Positions 1 through 6,653 of a DNA stretch of 14,472 nucleotides are shown piece after piece; positions within the stretch are counted from its first letter, which is position 1; every line of letters begins with the position of its first letter. This DNA comes from a bacterium Ga0077546 (GTDB lineage Bacteria > Cyanobacteriota > Vampirovibrionia > Obscuribacterales > Obscuribacteraceae). The notes under the pieces were generated by a model. That model saw only the letters and a program-made list of their open reading frames with translations, made no database searches and was not told the origin of the DNA. The position numbers and the translations under genes are program-made. The stretch spans positions 1 through 14,472 of the forward strand of contig LNEX01000137.1 of NCBI GenBank assembly GCA_001464165.1. Reading direction: 5' to 3'.

Positions 1-724
1 AGCTCTAGCCGGTATGCTAGTGGCAAAAGAAATCGAAATGCTTTCTTCTGCCTTAGATAATCCAGCTCGCCCGTTTGCCACTATCATTGGTGGCGCGAAA
101 GTCTCAAGCAAAATCGGCGTATTAGAAAATCTTTTGAGCCGTGTTGATGTATTGGTAATCGGCGGAGCCATGGCCTTTAGCTTTCTCAAAGCTCAGGGTC
201 TCAATGTCGGCAAATCACTGGTAGAAGAAGACCGTCTCGCTTACTGCAAAGAGCTAGAAGAAAAAGCAAAAGCCAAAGGCGTCAATTTGCTTTTGCCTGT
301 CGATGTAGTCGTGGCTAAAGAAATGAAAGCCGGGGTTGCTACTAAAGTAGTAAAAGTGAGCGAAATCGAAAGTGATGATATTGGACTTGATTTAGGCCCC
401 GAATCTCTCAAACTAATCGTCGCCGCCTTAGCCCCATGCAAAACTATTCTCTGGAACGGCCCGCTAGGTGTATTCGAGATGTCCGGCTTCGAGCACGGAA
501 CATGGCGATTGATTGACTGCTTGGTTGACCTAACCAAAACTGGTACAAAAACCATTATTGGTGGCGGAGATTCGGTATCTGCCCTTAAACTAAAGGGAGT
601 TGAGGACGAACTCTTGACCCATGTCGGCACCGGCGGCGGAGCTTCTCTAGAGTTTCTTGAAGGAATTGAACTACCGGGCATAGCCGCTCTAGATAACAAA
701 GAAGCTGCAATAAACAAAGCCTAA
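1..724 (+). CDS. pgk: Phosphoglycerate kinase, C-terminal part (5' end outside window)
   Basis: Phosphoglycerate kinase transfers the phosphate of 1,3-bisphosphoglycerate to ADP in glycolysis, in the cytoplasm. The frame is open from base 2, before the ATG at 14, and the residues there (ALAGMLVAKEIE) match the middle of the family, so the gene starts upstream; about 240 of a usual 390-400 residues are present. Visible family motifs, numbered from the ATG at 14, are GGAKVSSKIGVLENLL (27-42), the IGGAMAFSFLKAQG segment (49-62), DIGLDLGPES (121-130), LWNGPLGVFE (146-155), the nucleotide-binding GGGDSV (182-187) and GTGGGASLEFLEG (206-218). The C-terminal hinge reads GIELPGIAAL where most members have a GK-x-LPG type sequence, a minor deviation. 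The exported metalloprotease gene follows after 24 bases with no terminator, so the two may be co-transcribed. Identification is secure. Confidence 0.97.
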   Translation, partial: ALAGMLVAKEIEMLSSALDNPARPFATIIGGAKVSSKIGVLENLLSRVDVLVIGGAMAFSFLKAQGLNVGKSLVEEDRLAYCKELEEKAKAKGVNLLLPVDVVVAKEMKAGVATKVVKVSEIESDDIGLDLGPESLKLIVAALAPCKTILWNGPLGVFEMSGFEHGTWRLIDCLVDLTKTGTKTIIGGGDSVSALKLKGVEDELLTHVGTGGGASLEFLEGIELPGIAALDNKEAAINKA

Positions 725-748
725 CCAGGCATAGCCAGAGAGATATAG

Positions 749-1906
749 ATGCTGCAAGCTGCGAAGAAACGCTCAACGATTGCCACAAGCTTATTGAGCT
801 GTCTTTGCCTAGGTATTTGTCTAAGTACATGCTTAGGCGAGGCCGCCCTAGCCCAATATCAGAATCAGAATCAGAATCAATATCAAAATCAAAATCAGAG
901 CCAGAATCAGCAACAGCAATATTACGTTGATGGCCAGCCAATCACCCAAGAGCGCTTTCAAGCGCTGCAAATGCTAAACCAATCAATTCCTTTGCTCCAG
1001 GCTAATCGCAATCAAGAAGCAATAGATCTATTGTTGCAAGCAGAGAAGCTCGCACCGCAAATGGCTGAAATTCATAACAACCTGGGCTTGGCCATGGCAA
1101 AATTAGGCCGCAACAGCGAAGCCTTGCAAGAGCTAGAAGCAGCAAAACAACTCAAGCCAGATCTGGCTGCCACGTGGCTCACCCTGGGTGGACTATACCA
1201 ATCACAGGGGCAAGTAAACGAAGCCATAGCTACCTATAGCGAATTTATGCAGCGCTTTCCCGGCCACAAAGATGCCAGCAAAATCTCCAGCTTGATTGCC
1301 GGTCTAAAGAAAGAGTTAGCAAACGGCACGATCCCGCGCTACACTCCCCCTGATGCCAGTTCACGAGACAACTATCTGGGCGAACTTGCTGGTCATTTAA
1401 CCAGATGGCCCGATAGCAAAATTCCGATCAAGGTCTATATAGCATCTGGCAAAGGTGTACCGGGCTTCCTGCCTCAATATGCTCAAATTCTGGAAGAAAG
1501 TTTTGCCACCTGGCAGCAAGGGGCTCAAGACAAACTTTCATTTATAAGTGTGAAAGACCCTAGCCAAGCCGATCTCACTTGCTCATGGACTAATGATTCT
1601 AATTCATTCAGCAACAAAGCTGAGGCTGGAGAGACAATTGTCTTCACTAATTCACAAGGCATCGTCAAAGGCACAATCAAAATACTGACTGTTGCTCAAA
1701 TGGCTGAGCTGCCCCTGACGAACAATCGCATACGGCAAATATGTTTGCACGAAATTGGACATGCTTTGGGATTCGGCGGTCATACCCGCGACCCGCAAGA
1801 CATGATGTTCTTTTCTACCAGGGTAACTGATCAAGACCGCACCCTCAGCCCGCGCGACGCTGCTTCAATAAAGCTGCTGTATAGCTCAGCCATAGGAATG
1901 CACTGA
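749..1906 (+). CDS. Exported TPR-containing metzincin-like metalloprotease
   Basis: Probable secreted or periplasmic zinc protease of 385 residues. Residues 1-35 form a signal peptide (basic start, hydrophobic core, ALA-Q cleavage site). Residues 36-57 are a Gln/Asn/Tyr tract of QN dipeptides. About three TPR-like helical repeats follow (roughly 72-105, 106-139, 140-173), then a catalytic domain from about 220. The zinc site is HEIGHALGFGGH at 334-345, with His334, Glu335, His338 and His345, followed by DMM (351-353) as a possible Met-turn. This resembles the metzincin signature HExxHxxGxxH but has one extra residue before the third His; such a GH ending is, from memory, also found in other bacterial matrixin-like proteins. 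The ATG has a weak GAGAG about 8 bases upstream. Substrate is unknown; the TPRs may dock partner proteins. The C-terminal codons lie in an 18-bp tandem repeat. Confidence 0.85.
   Translation: MLQAAKKRSTIATSLLSCLCLGICLSTCLGEAALAQYQNQNQNQYQNQNQSQNQQQQYYVDGQPITQERFQALQMLNQSIPLLQANRNQEAIDLLLQAEKLAPQMAEIHNNLGLAMAKLGRNSEALQELEAAKQLKPDLAATWLTLGGLYQSQGQVNEAIATYSEFMQRFPGHKDASKISSLIAGLKKELANGTIPRYTPPDASSRDNYLGELAGHLTRWPDSKIPIKVYIASGKGVPGFLPQYAQILEESFATWQQGAQDKLSFISVKDPSQADLTCSWTNDSNSFSNKAEAGETIVFTNSQGIVKGTIKILTVAQMAELPLTNNRIRQICLHEIGHALGFGGHTRDPQDMMFFSTRVTDQDRTLSPRDAASIKLLYSSAIGMH
854..916 (+). repeat. Hexanucleotide-like CAGAAT/CAAAAT repeats coding a Gln/Asn tract
   Basis: Within the metalloprotease gene, just after the predicted signal peptide cleavage site, codons alternate CAG/CAA with AAT, TAT or AGC for about 21 residues. 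Mixed synonymous codons show that the tract is not freshly expanded. It probably codes a flexible linker between the mature N-terminus and the TPRs. Confidence 0.85.
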
Positions 1907-1940
1907 ATATAAGGAATGCACTGAATATTAGAAATGCATT
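1894..1940 (+). repeat. 18-bp tandem repeat spanning a stop codon
   Basis: The 17 bases AGGAATGCACTGAATAT occur at 1894-1910 and again at 1912-1928, an 18-base period, and a degenerate third copy (AGAAATGCATTAGATA) starts at 1930. The metalloprotease stop codon TGA (1904-1906) lies in the first copy and is duplicated in the second. The array fills most of the 71-base gap before the first kinase gene and contains no clear promoter or terminator. Confidence 0.85.
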
Positions 1941-1977
1941 AGATACGAGAGATTCAGCGCTCTATTCCCCACCAGCT

Positions 1978-3414
1978 GTGCAATTTCACTACAACCGCTA
2001 CAGCGGAATGCCAACAGCCAGCAGATTTTTCAAAGAGCTCGACTTTAGCGATTTCTATCAGCGTCACAAGCAAGAAGGCTGGCTAGTAAATTGGGCCCTT
2101 CTTGTTACCACCGCTGTCACAGCCTCTCTGCCAGTGCTCTATGTGCTGGCGCCAGAATTATTTGTTCTAACAATTTTGCTAGGCTTGCTCACCGTCGGCA
2201 TTACCCTACCGGCCCTGGCCTTTCTTTCACTCGGCAAAATCAAACTCGATTCTCGCGGTATTGAAATTTCACGATTGGGCTCACTTGATGAAAAGCTCTA
2301 TGCCTGGTCGGACCTAACCAAAATTACATTTGCAAAAAATGGCCAGCCATCCCTAGAGCCAAATCAGCTCGTGCTTGAATTTCATCGCCAGCCCGCACTA
2401 GTCTTAGAGCTAAGCGCCATATCAAAATTGAATCTTGAGGCTGCGCTTAGCCAGGCCTCATATTATTGCCCCAAAGTTGCGATTCACCCAAGTGAAACCA
2501 TCGCGGCTTTAGGCATCAAAGAAAGGAGACTGATCGATCCTCTCGACTTCACAGAACTGTGGCAAAGTCATCTTGATCAGCGTTTTGCTTCTACCAACTT
2601 TATCCCCCTAGAGCAAGGTCATAGATTACAGCAATGCATTACGGTGCTCGCCCAGGTAGCCAGCGGCGGCATGTCGGCAGTTTATTTAGCCAAGCATGAT
2701 CAACGTGGGCCAGTTGTCCTAAAAGAATCAGTCTTTTCTGGCTCACGCGAAAATGACAAATTCAAAAAGGCAGTTGAATTGTTTGAGCGTGAAGCCACTC
2801 TTTTAACAAAAATCTCGCACCCTCGCATAGTCAAAATTTATGACTATTTTGTTGAAGATAACCGCCATTATCTGCTGCTCGAGCACATCAAGGGCAAAAC
2901 TCTGCGAAATTTTACAGCAAAACACGGGGCAGTGAGCGAAGTAACGATTATCGAATGGGGCATACAAATGGCCCAGGTTCTCCATTTCTTGCATCACATG
3001 GAACCACCAATCGTTCATCGAGACTTCACTCCTGACAATGTCATCATCTGCGAGGATGGAAAAATTAGGCTAATTGACTTTGGCGCCTCAAGTATATTCT
3101 TAGGCACAGCCACGGGCACAGTGGTCGGCAAAATTGCCTATATGCCACCAGAGCAGATCAAAGGCAAATCCAACCTAGCAAGCGACATTTACGCCTTTGG
3201 TTGCTTAATGTACTTTCTTGCCACTGGCAAAAACCCACTGCCATATGAACAGAACTATTTGCCTAAAGACAGCACAATCAAATCAATCAATCTCAAGCAC
3301 CTCGTCAATGACTGCCTCAAGCTCGACCTAAAAGATAGAACTATTCGCACCAAAGAAATTATTGCCAGACTAGAGTCACTAATTAGCAGCAGAAACAGCC
3401 ATGCAGAAAGATAA
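1978..3414 (+). CDS. Membrane-anchored Ser/Thr protein kinase (first of a tandem pair)
   Basis: Probable Hanks-type kinase of 478 residues. Two hydrophobic segments (about 36-58 and 60-86) form a likely hairpin anchor at the N-terminus. A beta-rich region (about 87-150, with DSRGIEISRLGSLDEKLYAW) resembles small bacterial PH-like domains; that is inference. The kinase domain covers about 218-470: glycine-rich loop ASGGMSAVY (228-236), ATP lysine K249 in VVLKE, alpha-C Glu272 in REATLL, catalytic loop HRDFTPDN (347-354), DFG (367-369) and MPPE in the activation segment (389-392). The catalytic Lys two residues after HRD is Thr, as in Tyr-kinase-like or atypical loops, but Asp349 and Asn354 remain, so activity is likely. 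The reading frame opens at a GTG (1978) without a clear ribosome site; an ATG at 2008 is an equally good start and removes 10 residues. The next kinase gene overlaps its end. Confidence 0.9.
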   Translation: MQFHYNRYSGMPTASRFFKELDFSDFYQRHKQEGWLVNWALLVTTAVTASLPVLYVLAPELFVLTILLGLLTVGITLPALAFLSLGKIKLDSRGIEISRLGSLDEKLYAWSDLTKITFAKNGQPSLEPNQLVLEFHRQPALVLELSAISKLNLEAALSQASYYCPKVAIHPSETIAALGIKERRLIDPLDFTELWQSHLDQRFASTNFIPLEQGHRLQQCITVLAQVASGGMSAVYLAKHDQRGPVVLKESVFSGSRENDKFKKAVELFEREATLLTKISHPRIVKIYDYFVEDNRHYLLLEHIKGKTLRNFTAKHGAVSEVTIIEWGIQMAQVLHFLHHMEPPIVHRDFTPDNVIICEDGKIRLIDFGASSIFLGTATGTVVGKIAYMPPEQIKGKSNLASDIYAFGCLMYFLATGKNPLPYEQNYLPKDSTIKSINLKHLVNDCLKLDLKDRTIRTKEIIARLESLISSRNSHAER

Positions 3415-4825
3415 AAACGAGGTTCTAACCTGCGTTCCGGAGGACTATTCTAAGCTCGGCAAAAACTCGCTGATCATTCTCATACCAGCCCTATATATCT
3501 ATTCGATTCTGTTGATAAACCACTCCTATTTGGCTATCTTCAACAAACACCAAGCCTTTGCCTGGGCCATCCTAGCCATCTTTATCAGTGGCACTATTCT
3601 ATTTATAAATTACCGCAGACAGCACAGGCTGCTCAACATCCTAGCCATAACTGAGCGCGGTCTATCAATCGGTCGCATGGAAGACTCAGCATTTGAATCA
3701 GTAGACTATGTAATCAACTGGAAGGAAATTACATCGGTCGAAGAACGCGGGAAACCAGACAGCAACGGTCATTTCAGGCAGTGGTTTATCATCAACTCAA
3801 GCCTAAATGTATCGTTCAAACTCACGAGCGCCAACGCTTTTCGTTGGGTATCGAGAGAAGAAATCATTGAGAGCCTAATTAAATATGCCCCAGAAGCAGA
3901 ACTGCACCTAACCTTGCCTGACAATTTTGAAACCAGCCATATGCTGCGCTACACCAATCTGTGGTTAGAAAGTCTCGATAATGCCGGCAAACGTTTACGA
4001 ACAGACATTCTTGATAGCGGAGACAACCTAGCCAACGGCCTTTACACAGTCACTAGACAACTAGGCGCTGGCGGTCAGGGACGAGCTTACCTGGCTAAGA
4101 GAAACACTAAAAATGTAGACTTAGACGCTAGTGAGATAGTGGTGCTAAAGGAATACATACTACCTACTAAAATCGATGCAATTAACAACGAAAATGCTGA
4201 ACCACCTGTACACAAAAGCGAAGCGACCATTCTAGCCAAACTCAATCATCCCGGAGTAGTGAAATTGCTCGACTGCTTCGAAGAAGACCATCGGGGCTAT
4301 CTCGTGCTTGAATTTGTAGTAGGAACGCCCATTCATGATCTGGTCAGCATGCACGGTTCATTTAGCGAAGCTAAGGCTCGCGAGATTGCCATTTCACTGT
4401 GCCAAGTTATGGCTTATATGCACTCTTTCTCCCCAGCTATAATTCATGGAGATATCACTCCAGAAAATCTAATACTAAAAGAAGATGGCTCAGTTTGCGT
4501 TATTGACTTCACAATCGCCCACTTCTACTCTAAAGAACGGAAGTTAAAAGTTTGCGGCAAAAACGGCTATGTTGCCCCTGAGCAATATGCTGGCTACGAT
4601 TCACCCCAGAGCGATATTTACTCGATTGGCTGCACTCTCTACTTTATGCTCACAGCACTAGACTGCGAAACCTTGACGCAGCCCACCATTACCAATCAGT
4701 CGCAAGAGACAATAGCAAGCGAAGCTATGAAAAGAATACTGGCCAAAGCCACAGCAAGTGATGTCGATCAGCGCTATATCGACTGTGTTGCCTTAGAAGC
4801 TGATTTAGCCAGTTTGCGCTATTGA
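3401..4825 (+). CDS. Membrane-anchored Ser/Thr protein kinase with divergent motifs (second of pair)
   Basis: Paralogue of the preceding gene with the same order of parts in 474 residues: two hydrophobic segments (about 22-40 and 52-70), a PH-like region (about 80-165, ITERGLSIGR then INWKEI), and a kinase domain (about 214-472). The glycine loop LGAGGQGRAY (221-230) is more typical than in the first kinase. K250 and Glu274 (KSEATIL) are present. The catalytic loop reads HGDITPEN (349-356), with Gly replacing Arg of HRD, and the DFG motif is DFT (369-371). Asp351, Asn356 and Asp369 remain, so metal and phosphate chemistry is possible, but loss of the HRD Arg suggests control without the usual activation-loop phosphate contact. 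The ATG lies 14 bases inside the previous gene in another frame, implying translational coupling; no good ribosome site is seen. Active or pseudokinase status is open. Confidence 0.87.
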   Translation: MQKDKNEVLTCVPEDYSKLGKNSLIILIPALYIYSILLINHSYLAIFNKHQAFAWAILAIFISGTILFINYRRQHRLLNILAITERGLSIGRMEDSAFESVDYVINWKEITSVEERGKPDSNGHFRQWFIINSSLNVSFKLTSANAFRWVSREEIIESLIKYAPEAELHLTLPDNFETSHMLRYTNLWLESLDNAGKRLRTDILDSGDNLANGLYTVTRQLGAGGQGRAYLAKRNTKNVDLDASEIVVLKEYILPTKIDAINNENAEPPVHKSEATILAKLNHPGVVKLLDCFEEDHRGYLVLEFVVGTPIHDLVSMHGSFSEAKAREIAISLCQVMAYMHSFSPAIIHGDITPENLILKEDGSVCVIDFTIAHFYSKERKLKVCGKNGYVAPEQYAGYDSPQSDIYSIGCTLYFMLTALDCETLTQPTITNQSQETIASEAMKRILAKATASDVDQRYIDCVALEADLASLRY

Positions 4826-4826
4826 G

Positions 4827-4854
4827 TCTCGGTTCTCGGTTCTCGGTTCTCGGT
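4827..4854 (+). repeat. Four exact tandem copies of the heptamer TCTCGGT
   Basis: Copies sit at 4827-4833, 4834-4840, 4841-4847 and 4848-4854, starting two bases after the TGA of the second kinase gene. All four are identical, which suggests recent slippage expansion. There is no inverted symmetry, so the array is not a terminator. It lies between the kinase stop and the promoter of the small gene. Confidence 0.95.
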
Positions 4855-4911
4855 TAGAGCAGAATACTTTGGGCATTGTACGAACCCGGTGGGATTACCA
4901 CCAATTGCTGA

Positions 4912-4940
4912 TTGCTTGCAGCCTCACTACACTCTTTATA
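4912..4940 (+). promoter_or_regulatory. Possible sigma70-type promoter for the small gene
   Basis: TTGCTT (4912-4917) and TTTATA (4935-4940) are separated by 17 bases, and the small gene starts about 22 bases downstream of the -10 box. Both boxes depart from consensus, so this is a suggestion only. The rest of the gap 4826-4961 holds only the heptamer repeat. Confidence 0.35.
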
Positions 4941-4945
4941 CAACT

Positions 4946-4951
4946 AAGAGG
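4946..4951 (+). promoter_or_regulatory. Ribosome binding site AAGAGG that decides the start of the small gene
   Basis: AAGAGG ends 10 bases before the ATG at 4962. The frame is open further upstream only from a TTG at 4869 with no such site, so 4962 is the better start. Confidence 0.6.
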
Positions 4952-4961
4952 CAGCAACACC

Positions 4962-5201
4962 ATGATGAGTATGTTCAACCACCCAGCCGATGAAGAAAAA
5001 CTCTGCCAAGTACTGAAAGCCTATGTTGAAGAATGGGGTCCAGAAAACGTGATCGTCTCTGTACCAGAACACTGGAGCGAATATAGCGCCAACAATCTTG
5101 GCCGGGTCCGTCTAGAATTCGCCACCCAAAACACCGTCTCAATCAGAGTCGAATATGACTTTGTCAGATTAAGCTATAACGTCGACTTGGTGGCCGCCTA
5201 G
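4962..5201 (+). CDS. Small acidic protein of unknown function (79 residues)
   Basis: Not recognised. From the ATG at 4962 the protein starts MMSMFNHPADEEKLCQ and has a helical N-terminal half (about 8-22, KLCQVLKAYVEEWG) followed by alternating hydrophobic stretches that look like a small beta sheet (NVIVSVP, LGRVRLEF, NTVSIRVEY, FVRLSYNVDL). It has no signal peptide, membrane segment or metal motif, and is probably a compact cytoplasmic alpha/beta domain. It has its own possible promoter and ribosome site, and a strong terminator begins 28 bases after the stop, so it may be a separate single-gene unit behind the kinase pair. Clean codon structure and a folded-looking sequence support a real gene. 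A link with the kinases is only positional. Confidence 0.65.
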   Translation: MMSMFNHPADEEKLCQVLKAYVEEWGPENVIVSVPEHWSEYSANNLGRVRLEFATQNTVSIRVEYDFVRLSYNVDLVAA

Positions 5202-5228
5202 AACTCAGTTGCAACAAAAAAAATCATG

Positions 5229-5259
5229 GAAAAAGCAGAGATACTCTCTGCTTTTTTTT
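5229..5259 (+). terminator. Rho-independent terminator after the small gene
   Basis: GCAGAGA (5235-5241) pairs with TCTCTGC (5245-5251) across a 3-base loop. A run of A before the stem and eight T after it extend the pairing and give the U-tract. It lies 28 bases past the small gene stop and ends the plus-strand block. Confidence 0.9.
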
Positions 5260-5269
5260 ATTGGCCGGC

Positions 5270-5315
5270 GAAGAAGAAAAGCTGCCACTATATACAGTGG
5301 CAGCTTTTCTTCTTC
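5270..5315. terminator. Perfect 20-bp inverted repeat, probable bidirectional terminator
   Basis: The arms 5270-5289 and 5296-5315 are exact reverse complements over 20 bases, with a 6-base loop ATATAC. The inner arm is GC-containing (GCTGCCACT/AGTGGCAGC) and the outer arm is purine-rich on one side and T/C-rich on the other, so on either strand the 3' arm ends with a TTTTCTTCTTC tract. It lies between convergent genes, 39 bases from the stop of the minus-strand gene, and probably terminates that transcript as well as readthrough from the plus strand. Confidence 0.85.
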
Positions 5316-5354
5316 TATAAATTCGGCATATTCGGTCTAGCAAATCCAATAAGT

Positions 5355-6335
5355 TCAACGTGCCAGACTAAATTCTCGCAAATGGCCGACCGCTTGCTGC
5401 GGGCTCATTTGACCAACTGCGACTAAGCTATGCAGGGCCCGAGCCTTTTGCAAAACTACAGTCTCGATTGGAGAACACTCGTGCCAAACAGACTCAAACG
5501 AAAGTTTATTCTGCAAAGCAGCTTCCATTAACCCTAAGGCCGTTACTTCACTAAGACAGTTAGCCTGAACCAATAGGTCCAGCACTTCAAGGATGTCGCG
5601 ATTGTTGGCATAAATAGCAAAACCAAGTGTACTGTGAGCCAACTTGAGCGACTGACTGGCAGCACCAACGGCACCAGTCAAAGTATTCTCCATGCGAGCA
5701 TTGCGCACTCGTTGTCGCAATTGCTCTTCTGTAATCTGTCCAGTAGTAAGACGGGCCAGACCATCAATTAGTATCTTGTACATAGAAATTGGCATTCCGC
5801 AACAGCGGTTCAGGCTCTGACCAATAGTCAGGCCTCGCGCTAAACTGTACTGTCTAGCCTGATTAAACTGATCACGATCTATCAACTGACAGGCCATAGC
5901 TAGCTGCCCGAGAGAACTATCAGAGAAAGCATTGCTTGGGTGCAAATCGAGTTCTTCTAAGACTTGGCTGAAAGGCAGAAAATCGTTCAGAGCGCGATTG
6001 AGTGCCTGCACTGCCCAAGGCTTAAAAAGCCAGTTTGAGCGAATAGATTGAGCAGCATCAATAAATGCCCGACGATCGCTCGCTGCCACAAACCCACTCT
6101 CGAACAATACATCAATTACTTGGCTATTGCGCATACTGGCCAGCTGAGCCACTTGTGACAAAACTTCGTTAGAAACAACTTGCGATTGAGCAATTAGCTC
6201 AAGCATCAATGACTGATCTAGATTAGCTGCCGGGCTAAGCTGGGACTGGCTAGGCGCTGAGGCACCTTGAAGGGATACTTGCTCGCGCTCGTAGTTAAGA
6301 GAAATTGTTGTTTCGAGGGCTAAAGTTGCTGTCAT
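5355..6335 (-). CDS. Helical-module protein of unknown function, possibly GspE-N/MshEN-like
   Basis: No assigned function. From the ATG at 6335 the protein has 326 residues; the frame extends to a TTG at 6383 (342 residues), and neither start has a clear ribosome site. The first about 40 residues are low-complexity (Ser, Gln, Ala). The rest is helical and falls into about three modules with a recurring pattern: short helix, LG-like turn, I/V-S/D turn, then a helix with A-x-Q. Examples, numbered from the TTG start, are SLGQLAMACQLIDRDQFNQA (157-176) and LLVQANCLSEVTALGLMEAA (270-289), each followed by a G-Q-I/M-(T/S)-x-(E/Q) turn (GQITEEQ 215-221, GQMSPQQ 324-330). This recalls the N-terminal domain of type II secretion/type IV pilus ATPases (lGe-L-x-G-I-s-x-q-L-x-A-x-Q), inferred by eye. 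No signal peptide or membrane segment is visible. It reads convergently with the small gene and has a promoter at 6568-6595. Confidence 0.75.
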   Translation of the reverse strand: MTATLALETTISLNYEREQVSLQGASAPSQSQLSPAANLDQSLMLELIAQSQVVSNEVLSQVAQLASMRNSQVIDVLFESGFVAASDRRAFIDAAQSIRSNWLFKPWAVQALNRALNDFLPFSQVLEELDLHPSNAFSDSSLGQLAMACQLIDRDQFNQARQYSLARGLTIGQSLNRCCGMPISMYKILIDGLARLTTGQITEEQLRQRVRNARMENTLTGAVGAASQSLKLAHSTLGFAIYANNRDILEVLDLLVQANCLSEVTALGLMEAALQNKLSFESVWHECSPIETVVLQKARALHSLVAVGQMSPQQAVGHLREFSLAR

Positions 6336-6378
6336 TGGGGTGCTAAGCTCGGACAAATTAGTAATAAACAAGTCAGTA

Positions 6379-6404
6379 ATCAAATATGAGTATCAAATAT
6401 GAGT
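6379..6404. repeat. 13-bp tandem repeat ATCAAATATGAGT, two exact copies
   Basis: Copies at 6379-6391 and 6392-6404, with a degenerate third (ATCAAATCTCAGT) at 6406-6418. The array lies in the leader or extreme 5' end of the minus-strand gene and contains its TTG start candidate at 6383. Confidence 0.9.
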
Positions 6405-6567
6405 AATCAAATCTCAGTTAGTAAGTGCGTCAATTCAAATCAACAGCGAGAACCCAACAAAGAAACTAGGTCGGTCTCTTGTGTAAGGTACCAAATTATT
6501 AGTGGCGAAAATCAGTTACTAAATACTTTTACTAATTAGAGATACTCAGTAAACACTCAGTAAATAC

Positions 6568-6595
6568 ATTATAGGTTGCTAATTTAGTCAGTCAA
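6568..6595 (-). promoter_or_regulatory. Sigma70-type promoter, minus strand (TTGACT-16-TATAAT)
   Basis: On the minus strand TTGACT (plus 6590-6595) is followed after 16 bases by a perfect TATAAT (plus 6568-6573). Transcription would start near 6561, giving a leader of about 180-225 bases before the helical-module gene, depending on its start. A direct repeat of ACTCAGTAAA covers the expected start site and could be an operator. Confidence 0.7.
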
Positions 6596-6653
6596 TGGCG
6601 TTCTACGTAGGATTACGCAAAGTATTTTCGCTTATTTTCAGTTTTTCTAAGAT

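Larger units (their letters stand above)
6336..6653. other. AT-rich intergenic region with direct repeats and a minus-strand promoter
   Basis: No gene is supported in these 318 bases. They hold the minus-strand promoter at 6568-6595, an exact 13-bp tandem repeat at 6379-6404, and the 10-mer ACTCAGTAAA at 6544-6553 and 6555-6564, just downstream of the -10 box on the minus strand. An 8-bp palindrome CTACGTAG lies at 6603-6610. I found no convincing terminator for the gene that ends at 6654, so its transcript may run through into this region. Confidence 0.7.

Noticed and set aside
241..717. Minus-strand open frame of 158 codons inside pgk
   Set aside because: Antisense shadow of conserved pgk; Ser/Pro-rich sequence typical of a mirrored frame.
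4827..4854. Heptamer array as terminator of the kinase genes
   Set aside because: No inverted symmetry and no T-tract follow it.
4869..4961. N-terminal extension of the small gene from a TTG at 4869
   Set aside because: It would run through the possible promoter and lacks a ribosome site, while the ATG at 4962 has AAGAGG at 10 bases.
5226..5426. Plus-strand reading frame of 66 codons after the small gene
   Set aside because: It consists of the two terminator hairpins and antisense of the minus-strand gene; no ribosome site and a sequence made by the inverted repeats.
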